Positions 1-6,559 of a stretch of 10,751 bases of DNA are shown here, one piece after another. How positions within the stretch are numbered: the stretch's first letter is position 1; each line of letters begins with the position of its first letter. The stretch covers positions 1 through 10,751 of the forward strand of contig JAHHSF010000038.1 in the NCBI GenBank assembly GCA_020025375.1, read 5' to 3'. The DNA is from Oscillospiraceae bacterium. Lineage in GTDB: Bacteria; Bacillota; Clostridia; Oscillospirales; Oscillospiraceae. The notes under the pieces are model-generated. The model saw nothing but the letters and a program-made list of their open reading frames with translations, did not search any database and was not told where the DNA came from. The translations under genes were made by a program, and so were the position numbers.

Positions 1-1
1 C

Positions 2-115
2 CTCCTTACCGGGCTGGTCGCCCTGGCGGGCCAGATTCGCCTTCGCCGGCCGGCGGTGGAAAAAGCCCCCACCTCCCTCCCCCCGGTGAGGGTCCCCAAA
101 GCCGACGCGGCGTAA
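2..115 (+). CDS. C-terminal end of a membrane protein (partial, cut by window start)
   Basis: An open frame enters from the left edge and ends at TAA (113-115), giving 37 residues. It begins with a short hydrophobic run (LLTGLVALAG) that looks like the end of a transmembrane helix. A basic segment follows (RLRRP), then a Pro/Lys-rich hydrophilic tail ending KADAA. This is the usual look of the cytoplasmic tail of a polytopic membrane protein such as a transporter. Codon use is GC-rich like the neighbouring genes, and the stop is followed directly by a strong terminator, which supports a real gene end. The family cannot be told from this fragment. Confidence 0.55.
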   Translation, partial: LLTGLVALAGQIRLRRPAVEKAPTSLPPVRVPKADAA

Positions 116-125
116 TCCCATACAA

Positions 126-159
126 AAAAGTCCTCTGTTTCATGAAACAGAGGACTTTT
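126..159. terminator. Bidirectional intrinsic terminator between convergent genes
   Basis: A perfect 34-bp palindrome centred between 142 and 143 (arms AAAAGTCCTCTGTTTCA and its complement) sits between the stop of the plus-strand membrane protein (115) and the stop of the minus-strand MerR gene (161). The arms end in A and T runs, so a U tract follows the hairpin on either strand. It most likely ends both transcripts. Confidence 0.9.
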
Positions 160-160
160 G

Positions 161-961
161 TTATTCTACACGCAGTTGAATCTCGGTGAGGAACTCCTCC
201 TCCCGGTCGGTGTCGTGGGCATCGATGTGATAGAGCTCCACCGGGGCTTCCGCCGGGCGAAGCCCTTCCCCTGCCACGAACTCCTCCAGCCGGAGCAGGT
301 TTTCCCGGAAGCCGGAATAGGGCCCCCGGTAGTAGAGGTGGGCGTACCGCCCCCCGGGCAAGGCCCCGTTCTCCGGCTGGCCAGGCTGGGTGAGGAAAAA
401 AACACTGGCATAATGGTTGTAGACCCCGGCGGCCAGGCTCTTTTTGTCCAGGGCTGCCCCCATGGTCTGGCTGCCAATGATCTGGATAAAATCCTGGTGC
501 TCCTTTTCCAGCTTTTTCAGGAGAAAGTCGATCTCCCCTTCCAGGATAATGTCCTCCCGCAGGGCCACATAGGGCCGCCGGGGGAAGTCCACCACCCCGG
601 CCACGCCAGTGGGCTTGGCCAGGTAGGTCAGAAGCCGCGCCCGGCGCTCTTCCGCCTCCCGGCGCAGGGTCTTTAGCTGGTCCATCCTCCGGGCGAGGAT
701 GGACCCTTCCTCCTCGATGAGGGCCAGGGTGCTGTCCACGCTCCGCCGGGTGAGATAGGCGCCGATGTGCTCCACCGGCATACCCAGGTGGCGCAAGCTG
801 CGGATGATATTCAGGGTGCAGATGTCCTGGATGCCGTACATTCGGTAGCGGTTCTCCCCCCGCACCGGGTGGAGAAGCCCCTTTTCCTCATAGTACCGCA
901 GGGTGTCCGGGCAGAGGTCGTAGAGCTTGGCGATCTCACTGATATTGTAAAATTCCCGCAT
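161..961 (-). CDS. MerR-family regulator with GyrI-like effector-binding domain
   Basis: A 266-aa protein that probably controls the divergent MATE pump. Residues about 3-70 form the MerR winged helix-turn-helix (YNISEIAKLYDL, then TLRYYEEKGLL and NRYRMY). An amphipathic, probably coiled-coil dimerisation helix follows at about 72-118. The C-terminal ~140 residues, from PRRPYVALRE to the end, resemble the GyrI-like/BmrR-type ligand-binding fold, including HLYYRGPY and a D-T-D-R-E-E-E-F-L-T-E-I ending. There is no cysteine arrangement of a metal or redox sensor, so a small organic, drug-like effector is the better guess. The frame can be extended to a TTG at 988, but the ATG at 961 has a GGGAGGGA ribosome site about 4 nt upstream and starts in the usual place for the family. 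The gene ends against a bidirectional terminator. The family assignment is firm; the ligand is unknown. Confidence 0.9.
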   Translation of the reverse strand: MREFYNISEIAKLYDLCPDTLRYYEEKGLLHPVRGENRYRMYGIQDICTLNIIRSLRHLGMPVEHIGAYLTRRSVDSTLALIEEEGSILARRMDQLKTLRREAEERRARLLTYLAKPTGVAGVVDFPRRPYVALREDIILEGEIDFLLKKLEKEHQDFIQIIGSQTMGAALDKKSLAAGVYNHYASVFFLTQPGQPENGALPGGRYAHLYYRGPYSGFRENLLRLEEFVAGEGLRPAEAPVELYHIDAHDTDREEEFLTEIQLRVE

Positions 962-1006
962 CTCTTCCCTCCCAACAGGCGTTGACAACTGGTATCCATG
1001 ATTCGC

Positions 1007-1035
1007 ATTTTAACACAGGGCCGGGGGTTTGACAA
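1007..1035 (-). promoter_or_regulatory. Promoter of the MerR-family regulator gene
   Basis: On the minus strand a -35 TTGTCA (1035-1030) and a -10 TAAAAT (1012-1007) are separated by 17 bp, placing the transcript start about 40 bp before the ATG at 961. The 8-mer TTGACAAC occurs twice here on the plus strand: at 1029-1036, over the -35, and at 982-989, in the untranslated leader. Confidence 0.65.
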
Positions 1036-1074
1036 CGCTTTAGAAGCACCGGGTAAAACTTTTCTCTCCCCCTC

Positions 1075-1105
1075 TTGACTTTCGTATTGTACGAGGGTTT
1101 ATTAT
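1075..1105 (+). promoter_or_regulatory. MerR-type promoter/operator of the MATE efflux gene
   Basis: TTGACT (1075-1080) and TATTAT (1100-1105) are separated by 19 bp, the over-long spacer of promoters that MerR proteins activate by twisting the DNA. Inside the spacer lies a dyad centred on 1088: TCGTA (1082-1086), TTG, TACGA (1090-1094), with outer matches extending to 1078/1098. Position and geometry fit binding by the divergently encoded MerR-family protein. That the neighbour is the regulator is inferred from this geometry and proximity. Confidence 0.8.
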
Positions 1106-1142
1106 ATTGTAAAACCTGAATTTTCAAAAGGATGTGCCCGCT

Positions 1143-2447
1143 GTGAACCTGTTAAAACGCTTCTTCCGCTTTGTCATCCCCTCCATCGTCTCCATGTGGA
1201 TCTTCTCCCTCTACACCATCGTGGACGGTATCTTTGTGGCCCATGGGGTGGGGGACCACGCTCTGGCGGCGGTGAATCTCTCCATGCCCTTTACCTCCCT
1301 CGTCTTTACCATGGGCATCCTGCTGGCCACCGGGACCTCCACCGTCATTGCCATCTCCCTGGGGCAGAAGGACCTGGACCGGGCAAGGAACTATTTCAAT
1401 CAAAATTTGCTGGTCACCGCCATCGCCTCCCTCCTGCTGGGCGGGCTGGTCCTTCTCAATCTGGAACGCATCGCCCTGCTGCTTGGGGCCACCGCCTCCA
1501 CCCTCACCTATGTGAAGGAATATGTGGGCACCATCGCCCTCTTCGCTCCCTTCTTCACCATCTCCTATAACCTGGAGGTTCAGGTGAAGGCCAACGGTGC
1601 CCCCCAGGTGAGCACCATCGGGGTGACCGCCTGCGGCCTTATGAACGTCCTGCTGGACTACATCTTCGTCATGCACTTCCACTGGGGAGTGTGGGGGGCG
1701 GCTCTCGCCACCGGCCTGGCCCAGGTCACCTCTACCGCCGTCTTTGTCTTCTATTTTCTCACCCACAAGGAGCGCCTTCGGCTGGGCAAGTTTCAGCCCG
1801 AGCTCCGGGTCTACCGCCGCATCCTTCCCTTGGGGGTGTCGGACGGATTGGGGGAGCTGTCCAACGGCCTTGTGATATTTCTCTTCAACCGGGTCATCCT
1901 AGGGGTACTTGGGGAGGATGCCATCGTCACCTACACCATCATCAGCTATGTAAACACCATGGTCCTCATGACCATGATCGGCACCGCACAGGGCCTCCAA
2001 CCCCTTGCCAGCTTCCACAAGGGAGCGGGAGAGATCCACGTCTGTCACCAGCTCCTCCGCTACGCCCTGGGCCTCATCGCTGTCCTCTCCCTGTTCTGCT
2101 TCCTGGGGGTGGAGATGGGGGCGGCTGGCATCGTGGGCCTCTTCCTGGAAGCGGGCAATCCCCTCATCCCCTCCTCTATCCACGCCCTGAGGCTCTATGC
2201 CGTGGCCTTTTCCATTTTGGGCTTCAATGTGGTCCTGGCCGCCTTCTTCACCGCTATGGAGCGCCCCTCCTACGCCTTCCCCATCTCCATCGGCCGAAGC
2301 CTGGTCCTCATGGCCGGGAGCCTGTTCACCATGGCCGCCCTCTTCGGTGGGGACGGCATCTGGCTCTCCTCCACCGTGTCCGAAGGGCTTTGCTTATGCC
2401 TCTCCCTGTTTTTCCTCCTGCGTTATCGGAGGACCCCTATCTCTTAA
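1143..2447 (+). CDS. MATE-family multidrug efflux transporter (MepA-like)
   Basis: A polytopic inner-membrane protein of 434 aa, the normal MATE length, with about 12 hydrophobic segments. MATE pumps export cationic drugs and dyes by Na+ or H+ antiport. Family features include the N-terminal block FVIPSIVSMW..LYTIVDGIFVAHGVG, the block GILLATGTSTVIAISLGQ with KDLDRARNYF, and the start of the second half-repeat (RILPLGVSDGLGELSNGLV) with GTAQGLQPLASFH. The start is taken at GTG 1143 because AAAAGGA (1126-1132) lies about 10 nt upstream. An in-frame GTG at 1134 is too close to that site. A 4-codon ATG..TGA (1132-1146) overlaps the GTG start and may be accidental. The gene is divergent from a MerR-family regulator and carries a MerR-type promoter, so drug-induced expression is likely. 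No clear terminator follows it before the next promoter. Confidence 0.93.
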   Translation: MNLLKRFFRFVIPSIVSMWIFSLYTIVDGIFVAHGVGDHALAAVNLSMPFTSLVFTMGILLATGTSTVIAISLGQKDLDRARNYFNQNLLVTAIASLLLGGLVLLNLERIALLLGATASTLTYVKEYVGTIALFAPFFTISYNLEVQVKANGAPQVSTIGVTACGLMNVLLDYIFVMHFHWGVWGAALATGLAQVTSTAVFVFYFLTHKERLRLGKFQPELRVYRRILPLGVSDGLGELSNGLVIFLFNRVILGVLGEDAIVTYTIISYVNTMVLMTMIGTAQGLQPLASFHKGAGEIHVCHQLLRYALGLIAVLSLFCFLGVEMGAAGIVGLFLEAGNPLIPSSIHALRLYAVAFSILGFNVVLAAFFTAMERPSYAFPISIGRSLVLMAGSLFTMAALFGGDGIWLSSTVSEGLCLCLSLFFLLRYRRTPIS

Positions 2448-2468
2448 AAAAATTTTTCTAAAATCCTC

Positions 2469-2497
2469 TTGACATTCTGGAGTAAATCAGTTATATT
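2469..2497 (+). promoter_or_regulatory. Strong promoter of the superoxide reductase gene
   Basis: TTGACA (2469-2474), a 17-bp spacer and TATATT (2492-2497) form a near-consensus sigma-A-type promoter. An A7T5 tract (2446-2457) lies just upstream, where an UP element would be. The expected start is near 2504. Confidence 0.85.
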
Positions 2498-2503
2498 TTA
2501 ATC

Positions 2504-2516
2504 AGGAATTGTTCCT
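2504..2516. repeat. Small inverted repeat at the superoxide reductase transcription start
   Basis: AGGAA-TTG-TTCCT, a perfect 5-bp dyad, falls at the predicted +1 of the superoxide reductase promoter. The position suits a repressor operator, but the sequence does not match the PerR box consensus. An operator role is only an inference. Confidence 0.3.
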
Positions 2517-2545
2517 ATTAACAAAAATCAAAAAGGAGTGTCATC

Positions 2546-2914
2546 ATGGACTTCTATATTTGCAAGCATTGCGGCAACATCATCACCTACGTCAAAAATG
2601 CCGGAGTACCCGTAGTCTGTTGCGGAGAGAAGATGAGCAAGCTGGAGCCCAACACCACCGACGCCGCTGGCGAGAAGCACGTTCCCGTCATCTCTGTGGA
2701 CGGCCAGACCGTCACTGTCAGCGTGGGTAGCGTGGAGCACCCCATGGCCGAGGAGCACTTCATTCAGTGGGTCATCCTGGAGACCGATCAGGGCACCCAG
2801 CGCAAGGAGCTGAACCCCGGTGCCAAGCCCGTGGCTACCTTCCAGCTCAGCGAGGGTGAGAATGTGGTGGCCGCCTATGAGTACTGCAACCTCCACGGCC
2901 TCTGGAAGGCGTAA
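2546..2914 (+). CDS. dfx: Superoxide reductase (desulfoferrodoxin)
   Basis: A cytoplasmic 122-aa protein that reduces superoxide to hydrogen peroxide without making oxygen, a defence typical of anaerobes. It has two parts. Residues 1-36 are the desulforedoxin-like domain with a CxxC (C6, C9) and a CC pair (C25, C26), which bind the rubredoxin-type FeCys4 centre. Residues about 40-122 are the catalytic neelaredoxin domain with ligands H45 (in EKHVP), H65 (EHPM), H71, C114 and H117 (YCNLHGLW). E43 and K44 next to the first ligand match the known active-site Glu/Lys. All ligands of the two-centre (2Fe-SOR) class are present, so it should be active. The ribosome site AAGGAG lies about 9 nt before the ATG. 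The gene has its own promoter and terminator and is monocistronic. The electron donor, usually rubredoxin, is not encoded nearby. Confidence 0.97.
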   Translation: MDFYICKHCGNIITYVKNAGVPVVCCGEKMSKLEPNTTDAAGEKHVPVISVDGQTVTVSVGSVEHPMAEEHFIQWVILETDQGTQRKELNPGAKPVATFQLSEGENVVAAYEYCNLHGLWKA

Positions 2915-2928
2915 ACGGAGTGAAATCG

Positions 2929-2962
2929 AAAAGCCCGAAGGGAGATTCCCTTCGGGCTTTTT
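2929..2962 (+). terminator. Intrinsic terminator of the superoxide reductase gene
   Basis: A perfect stem of about 15 bp (left arm AAAAGCCCGAAGGGA, loop GAT) ends in T5 at 2958-2962, starting 15 nt after the stop codon. Confidence 0.95.
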
Positions 2963-3108
2963 GCTGCTGTGAGGAAAATCGATTGATTTTGTGTCCCTTG
3001 GTCTAAGGATTGATGTACGAAAACCGGCTAAAATCCAAGGCCCATTATTGAAAACAATAAAGTATCTGGCTGATTAGAGTTACTCCATGATACCCACTAT
3101 TTATCTCA

Positions 3109-3137
3109 TGGTCAATCTATAAAAGGTATGCTATATT
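3109..3137 (+). promoter_or_regulatory. Possible extended -10 promoter of the ATC hydrolase-like gene
   Basis: In the AT-rich 250-bp gap after the superoxide reductase terminator, TATATT (3132-3137) is preceded by TGC (TGn, extended -10). A weak -35 TGGTCA (3109-3114) lies 17 bp upstream. Two small inverted repeats lie upstream: TTATTG-AAAA-CAATAA (3045-3060), and CCATGA (3085-3090) with TCATGG (3106-3111), the latter abutting or overlapping the -35. They could be operators, but this is not shown. Confidence 0.45.
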
Positions 3138-3216
3138 GTTAGTAGATCAGTAATTAAGACTGGCTTCTCATAGAATCACGCACGGCAAATATATTAAGCA
3201 AAGGAAGGGATTGGTA

Positions 3217-3831
3217 ATGGCAAAAACAAAGTGCGATTTATTATTCAATGGCTGTAAACCGTTCATCGCTGCACTGCTGGGAGAGGAAAAAGTTAACGCG
3301 GTCCTGTCCGATGCGTATGGACGCTACGAGGCGTTATTAGAAGAGAATAAAGGGGAACCGAAAGCTATGGACCCGCATACAAAGGCAAGAATTTATCCCG
3401 CCATATCTGTGTTCGAGTCTTTGCTAAAGGCAGGGTGTACCCGTGAGGATGCGGCTCAGGTTATCTATGATTATTATGACTGCTTTGCAAAAAAAGGTGC
3501 CAAAAAGCTGCAGACTCTTCTAAAAATTCCCGGATTATATAAAAAGGTTCCTAAACTTGCCTGTAATATGCTGAATAAAGGCTTTGGTGCTAACGCTGGC
3601 TTTACATCAATCAAACGCAAGACCGATCAGAACTATATGCACATCGATATGATGGTGTGCCCCTATAACGATATTTGCAGGAAATACGGCTGCCCAGAAA
3701 TCATAACAGCTTTTTGCCATTCCGATGATATTGCTTATGGAAATATGCACCCGAAGCTGATTTGGGGAAGAACAAAAACCCTGGGTCGTGGCGGCGACTG
3801 CTGTGACTTTATCATTCATACGAAGGAATAA
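3217..3831 (+). CDS. L-2-amino-thiazoline-4-carboxylate hydrolase-like protein
   Basis: A 204-aa soluble protein. From residue about 148 it carries the block I recognise from the ATC hydrolase-like family: CPYNDICRKYGCPE, then FCHSDDIAYG, the segment around HPKLIWGRTKTLGRG, and GGDCCDF. The founding enzyme opens the thiazoline ring of 2-amino-thiazoline-4-carboxylate on the way to cysteine. Many clostridial members have no proven substrate. Conserved Cys/His/Asp (C148, C154, C159, C167, H168, D170, D171, H178, C195, C196) could bind metal or act in catalysis. The N-terminal half is helical and less conserved. The ATG at 3217 is chosen because AAGGAAGGG lies about 7 nt upstream; a TTG at 3211 is too close. 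The gene is clearly richer in A/T (TTA, AAA, TAT codons) than its neighbours, which suggests acquisition. It stands alone and no canonical terminator follows. The family is likely; the reaction here is uncertain. Confidence 0.8.
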   Translation: MAKTKCDLLFNGCKPFIAALLGEEKVNAVLSDAYGRYEALLEENKGEPKAMDPHTKARIYPAISVFESLLKAGCTREDAAQVIYDYYDCFAKKGAKKLQTLLKIPGLYKKVPKLACNMLNKGFGANAGFTSIKRKTDQNYMHIDMMVCPYNDICRKYGCPEIITAFCHSDDIAYGNMHPKLIWGRTKTLGRGGDCCDFIIHTKE

Positions 3832-4203
3832 GGTTTATGTGACTGAACCCTTTTCACTGTATCGTAAAAAGCAGTGAATAAGCTACCACGTAGTACAATG
3901 AAGTTTGCAAAAGTAAATAGGCAATAAACAAGCCATTAGGACTCCTGTAAAAGGAAAACTGTCGAGACAATCATATGGTTCCCAAGGTGCGGCAGGGCGT
4001 GTCCACTCGGAAAATGGAGAAGCTGGCACATCTAAGCTGGTCATTTCAGGCCTCACTCCGGCTTGGTTGCGGCGATCCAGGAGTCCTTCCCCGGGGCTTT
4101 CTGGCACCGCTGCTAAGCGCAGCTTAATTTCATATTTCAGGAACCCTTTTTCGAACATCCCTTGACGCGGTCTTTGTGGTTTCTTACTCCAGGTTGGCGG
4201 AGG
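3832..4203. other. Intergenic stretch without a convincing gene; several inverted repeats
   Basis: About 370 bp lie between the ATC hydrolase-like gene and the hppA terminator. It starts AT-rich and becomes GC-rich near 3960. Visible structure: TTCACTG (3853-3859) with CAGTGAA (3872-3878), 20 nt after the stop but lacking a U run; AGGACTCCT (3938-3946) with its inverted copy AGGAGTCCT (4079-4087); a possible stem AAGCTGG (4034-4040) with CCGGCTT (4058-4064); the palindrome CCCCGGGG (4089-4096); and TAAGC-GCA-GCTTA near 4115-4127. A minus-strand open frame crosses it, but its ATG lies inside the hppA terminator and no start has a good ribosome site. It may be a structured RNA, a dispersed repeat or a decayed gene. 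Confidence 0.4.
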
Positions 4204-4242
4204 CAAAAAAAGAGCGGGCATATCCGTTGGATATGCCCGCTC
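4204..4242 (-). terminator. Intrinsic terminator of hppA
   Basis: On the minus strand a perfect 14-bp stem (GAGCGGGCATATCC at 4212-4225 with 4229-4242, loop GTT) is followed by T7 (complement of 4204-4210). It lies about 28 nt after the hppA stop. Confidence 0.95.
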
Positions 4243-4269
4243 CAGAGTTGCTGGAAAGGGGGGCTGCTC

Positions 4270-6396
4270 TTACAGCAGGCCCATCAGGTTGAAGGTAACG
4301 ATGAAGCCGGAGAACACGATGGAGACGGTGGAGCACAGCTTGATAAGGATGTTCAGAGCGGGGCCGGAGGTGTCCTTGAAGGGATCACCCACGGTGTCGC
4401 CCACAACAGCGGCCTTATGGCAGTCGGAGCCCTTTCCGCCGTGGTGGCCGGACTCGATATACTTCTTGGCGTTGTCCCAGGCACCGCCGGCGTTGGACAT
4501 GAACACGGCCATGGCAAAGCCGGTGACGGAAACGCCGCCCAGCAGGCCCACCACGCCGGTGGGGCCGAGGATGAGACCGGTGAGGATGGGCACCACGATG
4601 GCCAGGATGGCGGGGGCGACCATCTCGTGGAGGGCGCCCTTGGTGCACAGGGTGACGCAGGAGGCGTAGTCGGGGTCAGTGGTGCCTTCCATGATGCCGG
4701 TAATTTCCCGGAACTGGCGGCGGACCTCCACTACGATGGACTGGGCTGCGGTCTGCACCGCGCTCATGGTGAGGGCGGAGAAGACAAAGGTGAGCATGGC
4801 ACCCACGAAGAGGCCGGACAGCACGGTGGGGCTGGTGAGGGTGAAGTTCAGGACCTCGGTGGTGCGTTCCTGCACGATGTTGACATAGGAGACCAGGAGG
4901 GCCAGGGCGGTGAGAGAGGCGGAGCCAATGGCGAAGCCCTTGCCGGTGGCGGCGGTGGTGTTGCCCAGGGAGTCCAGGGCATCGGTGCGCTCACGGACGG
5001 TCTCGGGCAGGCCGCTCATCTCGGCGATGCCACCGGCGTTGTCGGCCACGGGGCCGTAAGCATCGGTGGCCAGGGTGATGCCCAGGGTAGACAGCATGCC
5101 CACGCCGGCGATGCCGATGCCGTACAGGCCGCGGTTAAAGGCCTCGGTGAAGTGACCGGCCTCGTCGATGATGACGACGGAGCCGCCAGCGGCGAAATAG
5201 CTGATGAGGACGGCGGCGGCCACGATGAGGATGGAGGCTACGGTGGACAGCAGACCCAGGGAGATACCGCCGATGATAACGGTGGCGGCGCCGGTCTCGG
5301 AGGAGGCGGCCAGCTTCTGGGTGGGCTTATAGGTATCGGAGGTATAGTACTCAGTGAAGTAACCAATGGCACAACCGCCGACGAGGCCGGCCAGGATGGC
5401 GATATACACGCCCCAGCTGCCCAGGAAATACAGGGTCAGGGGAGCGGCGGCGACGGCGGCCAGGATGGCAGCCAGATAGGTGCCGGTACGGAGGCTCTTC
5501 AGCAGGGACTTCTGGGTGGCGTTCTCCTCGGTCTTCACGAAGAAGGTGCCGATAATGGAGCAGAGGATGCCCACAGCGGCCAGGACAACGGGGAGGACGA
5601 TGCCGCCCCAGCCGTAGCCGGCGGAAGCGCCCAGGGCGAAGGTTGCCAGGATGGAGCCGACGTAGGACTCGTACAGGTCGGCACCCATGCCAGCCACATC
5701 GCCTACGTTGTCGCCCACGTTGTCAGCGATGGTGGCGGGGTTACGGGGGTCATCCTCGGGGATGCCGGCCTCGACCTTACCCACAAGGTCGGCACCCACA
5801 TCGGCGGCCTTGGTGTAGATGCCGCCACCCACGCGGGCAAACAGAGCCATAAAGGAGGCGCCCATGCCGTTCATGACCATGATGTTGCCCAGGACAACGG
5901 GGTCGTTGATGCCGGCAAGGTAGCGCAGGATGATGAACCAGATGGAGATGTCCAGCAGGCCCAGGCCCACCACGGTGAAGCCCATGACGCTGCCGGAGGA
6001 GAAGGCCACGCGCAGGCCCTTGTTCAGGCTCTCGGAGGCGGCCTGAGCGGTCCGGGCGTTAGAGCTGGTGGCAATCTTCATGCCGACGAAGCCGGCCAGC
6101 ATGGACCAGATGCCGCCGGTGAGGAAGGCAAAGGGAGTAAACTTAGAGAGCATTTCCCCGTCGGTGGCGAAGGCCATGACCAGCAGGACGATGAATACCA
6201 CCGCAAAGACCTTGGCCACGGTGGTATACTGATGACGCAAATAAGCGTTGGCGCCCTCACGAATGGAGGCCGCAATTTTTTTCATGGTGTCGTTGCCCTC
6301 GGAGAAGCTTAACACCTTTTTGCTTTGGGTGAAGGCGAAGATAAGCGCCACAATGGCGCCTACAAGCCCGACCCAAAAGAGATTTTCCAGTTCCAT
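4270..6396 (-). CDS. hppA: Membrane-bound ion-pumping pyrophosphatase (K+-dependent, Na+-type)
   Basis: A 708-aa integral membrane enzyme that hydrolyses pyrophosphate and pumps Na+ and/or H+ out, saving energy in an anaerobe. Family motifs are complete: DVGADLVGKVE (about 199-209), the Mg-PPi block DNVGDNVGDVAG (225-236) running into MGADLYES (to about 244), DAYGPVADNAGG (about 445-456) and the C-terminal KAAVVGDTVGDPFKDTSGPA. In GNTTAATGKG (about 478-487), Ala482 and Gly485 mark the K+-dependent class; K+-independent enzymes carry Lys and Thr there. Glu243 in DLYES matches the Thermotoga Na+-pump glutamate (E246), whereas plant H+ pumps have it shifted by one helix turn. Sequence alone cannot exclude a dual Na+/H+ pump. 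The start is ATG 6396, with AAGGAG 8 nt upstream; an upstream extension to 6444 would cross the promoter. The gene is monocistronic. Confidence 0.97.
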   Translation of the reverse strand: MELENLFWVGLVGAIVALIFAFTQSKKVLSFSEGNDTMKKIAASIREGANAYLRHQYTTVAKVFAVVFIVLLVMAFATDGEMLSKFTPFAFLTGGIWSMLAGFVGMKIATSSNARTAQAASESLNKGLRVAFSSGSVMGFTVVGLGLLDISIWFIILRYLAGINDPVVLGNIMVMNGMGASFMALFARVGGGIYTKAADVGADLVGKVEAGIPEDDPRNPATIADNVGDNVGDVAGMGADLYESYVGSILATFALGASAGYGWGGIVLPVVLAAVGILCSIIGTFFVKTEENATQKSLLKSLRTGTYLAAILAAVAAAPLTLYFLGSWGVYIAILAGLVGGCAIGYFTEYYTSDTYKPTQKLAASSETGAATVIIGGISLGLLSTVASILIVAAAVLISYFAAGGSVVIIDEAGHFTEAFNRGLYGIGIAGVGMLSTLGITLATDAYGPVADNAGGIAEMSGLPETVRERTDALDSLGNTTAATGKGFAIGSASLTALALLVSYVNIVQERTTEVLNFTLTSPTVLSGLFVGAMLTFVFSALTMSAVQTAAQSIVVEVRRQFREITGIMEGTTDPDYASCVTLCTKGALHEMVAPAILAIVVPILTGLILGPTGVVGLLGGVSVTGFAMAVFMSNAGGAWDNAKKYIESGHHGGKGSDCHKAAVVGDTVGDPFKDTSGPALNILIKLCSTVSIVFSGFIVTFNLMGLL

Positions 6397-6434
6397 TTTC
6401 CCAACTCCTTTGTAATCAAGAACTTTGCCTATCA

Positions 6435-6462
6435 ATTTTACCATATTGGTTTAATTTTGCAA
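6435..6462 (-). promoter_or_regulatory. Promoter of hppA (extended -10)
   Basis: On the minus strand -35 TTGCAA (6462-6457), a 16-bp spacer ending TGG and -10 TAAAAT (6440-6435) form an extended -10 promoter. The start would lie near 6428, giving a leader of about 30 nt before the AAGGAG site. Upstream, a small palindrome TTCTGC-AC-GCAGAA (6505-6518) sits where a regulator could bind; no role is shown. Confidence 0.7.
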
Positions 6463-6559
6463 ATACCTAAACGCCGAAAGCGGGAGCTTTTTCTCCTTTC
6501 TACATTCTGCACGCAGAAATAAAAAAAGGAAAGAATGTTTTTGTGCATTATCACGATAT

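Noticed and set aside
158..676. Plus-strand open frame opposite the MerR-family gene
   Set aside because: It is antisense to a clear gene, starts inside the terminator region, and resembles no family.
2491..2516. PerR box in the superoxide reductase promoter
   Set aside because: The AT-rich segment around 2491-2505 fails to match the right half of the PerR consensus, and the visible dyad (AGGAA-TTG-TTCCT) is different.
3883..4221. Minus-strand 112-codon frame in the intergenic stretch as a real protein
   Set aside because: Its ATG lies within the hppA terminator stem, the internal ATG at 4158 lacks a proper ribosome site, and no domain is recognised. It is kept only as an unexplained region.
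4162..6312. A 716-codon plus-strand open frame opposite hppA
   Set aside because: It is a GC-bias shadow: antisense of a highly conserved gene, low complexity (Gly/Asp/His-rich), and it starts before the hppA terminator without a suitable ribosome site.
6490..6535. Long imperfect hairpin in the region upstream of hppA
   Set aside because: Only the TTCTGC-AC-GCAGAA core pairs cleanly. The outer purine/pyrimidine tracts do not align in register and lie upstream of the promoter, so it is not a leader structure.
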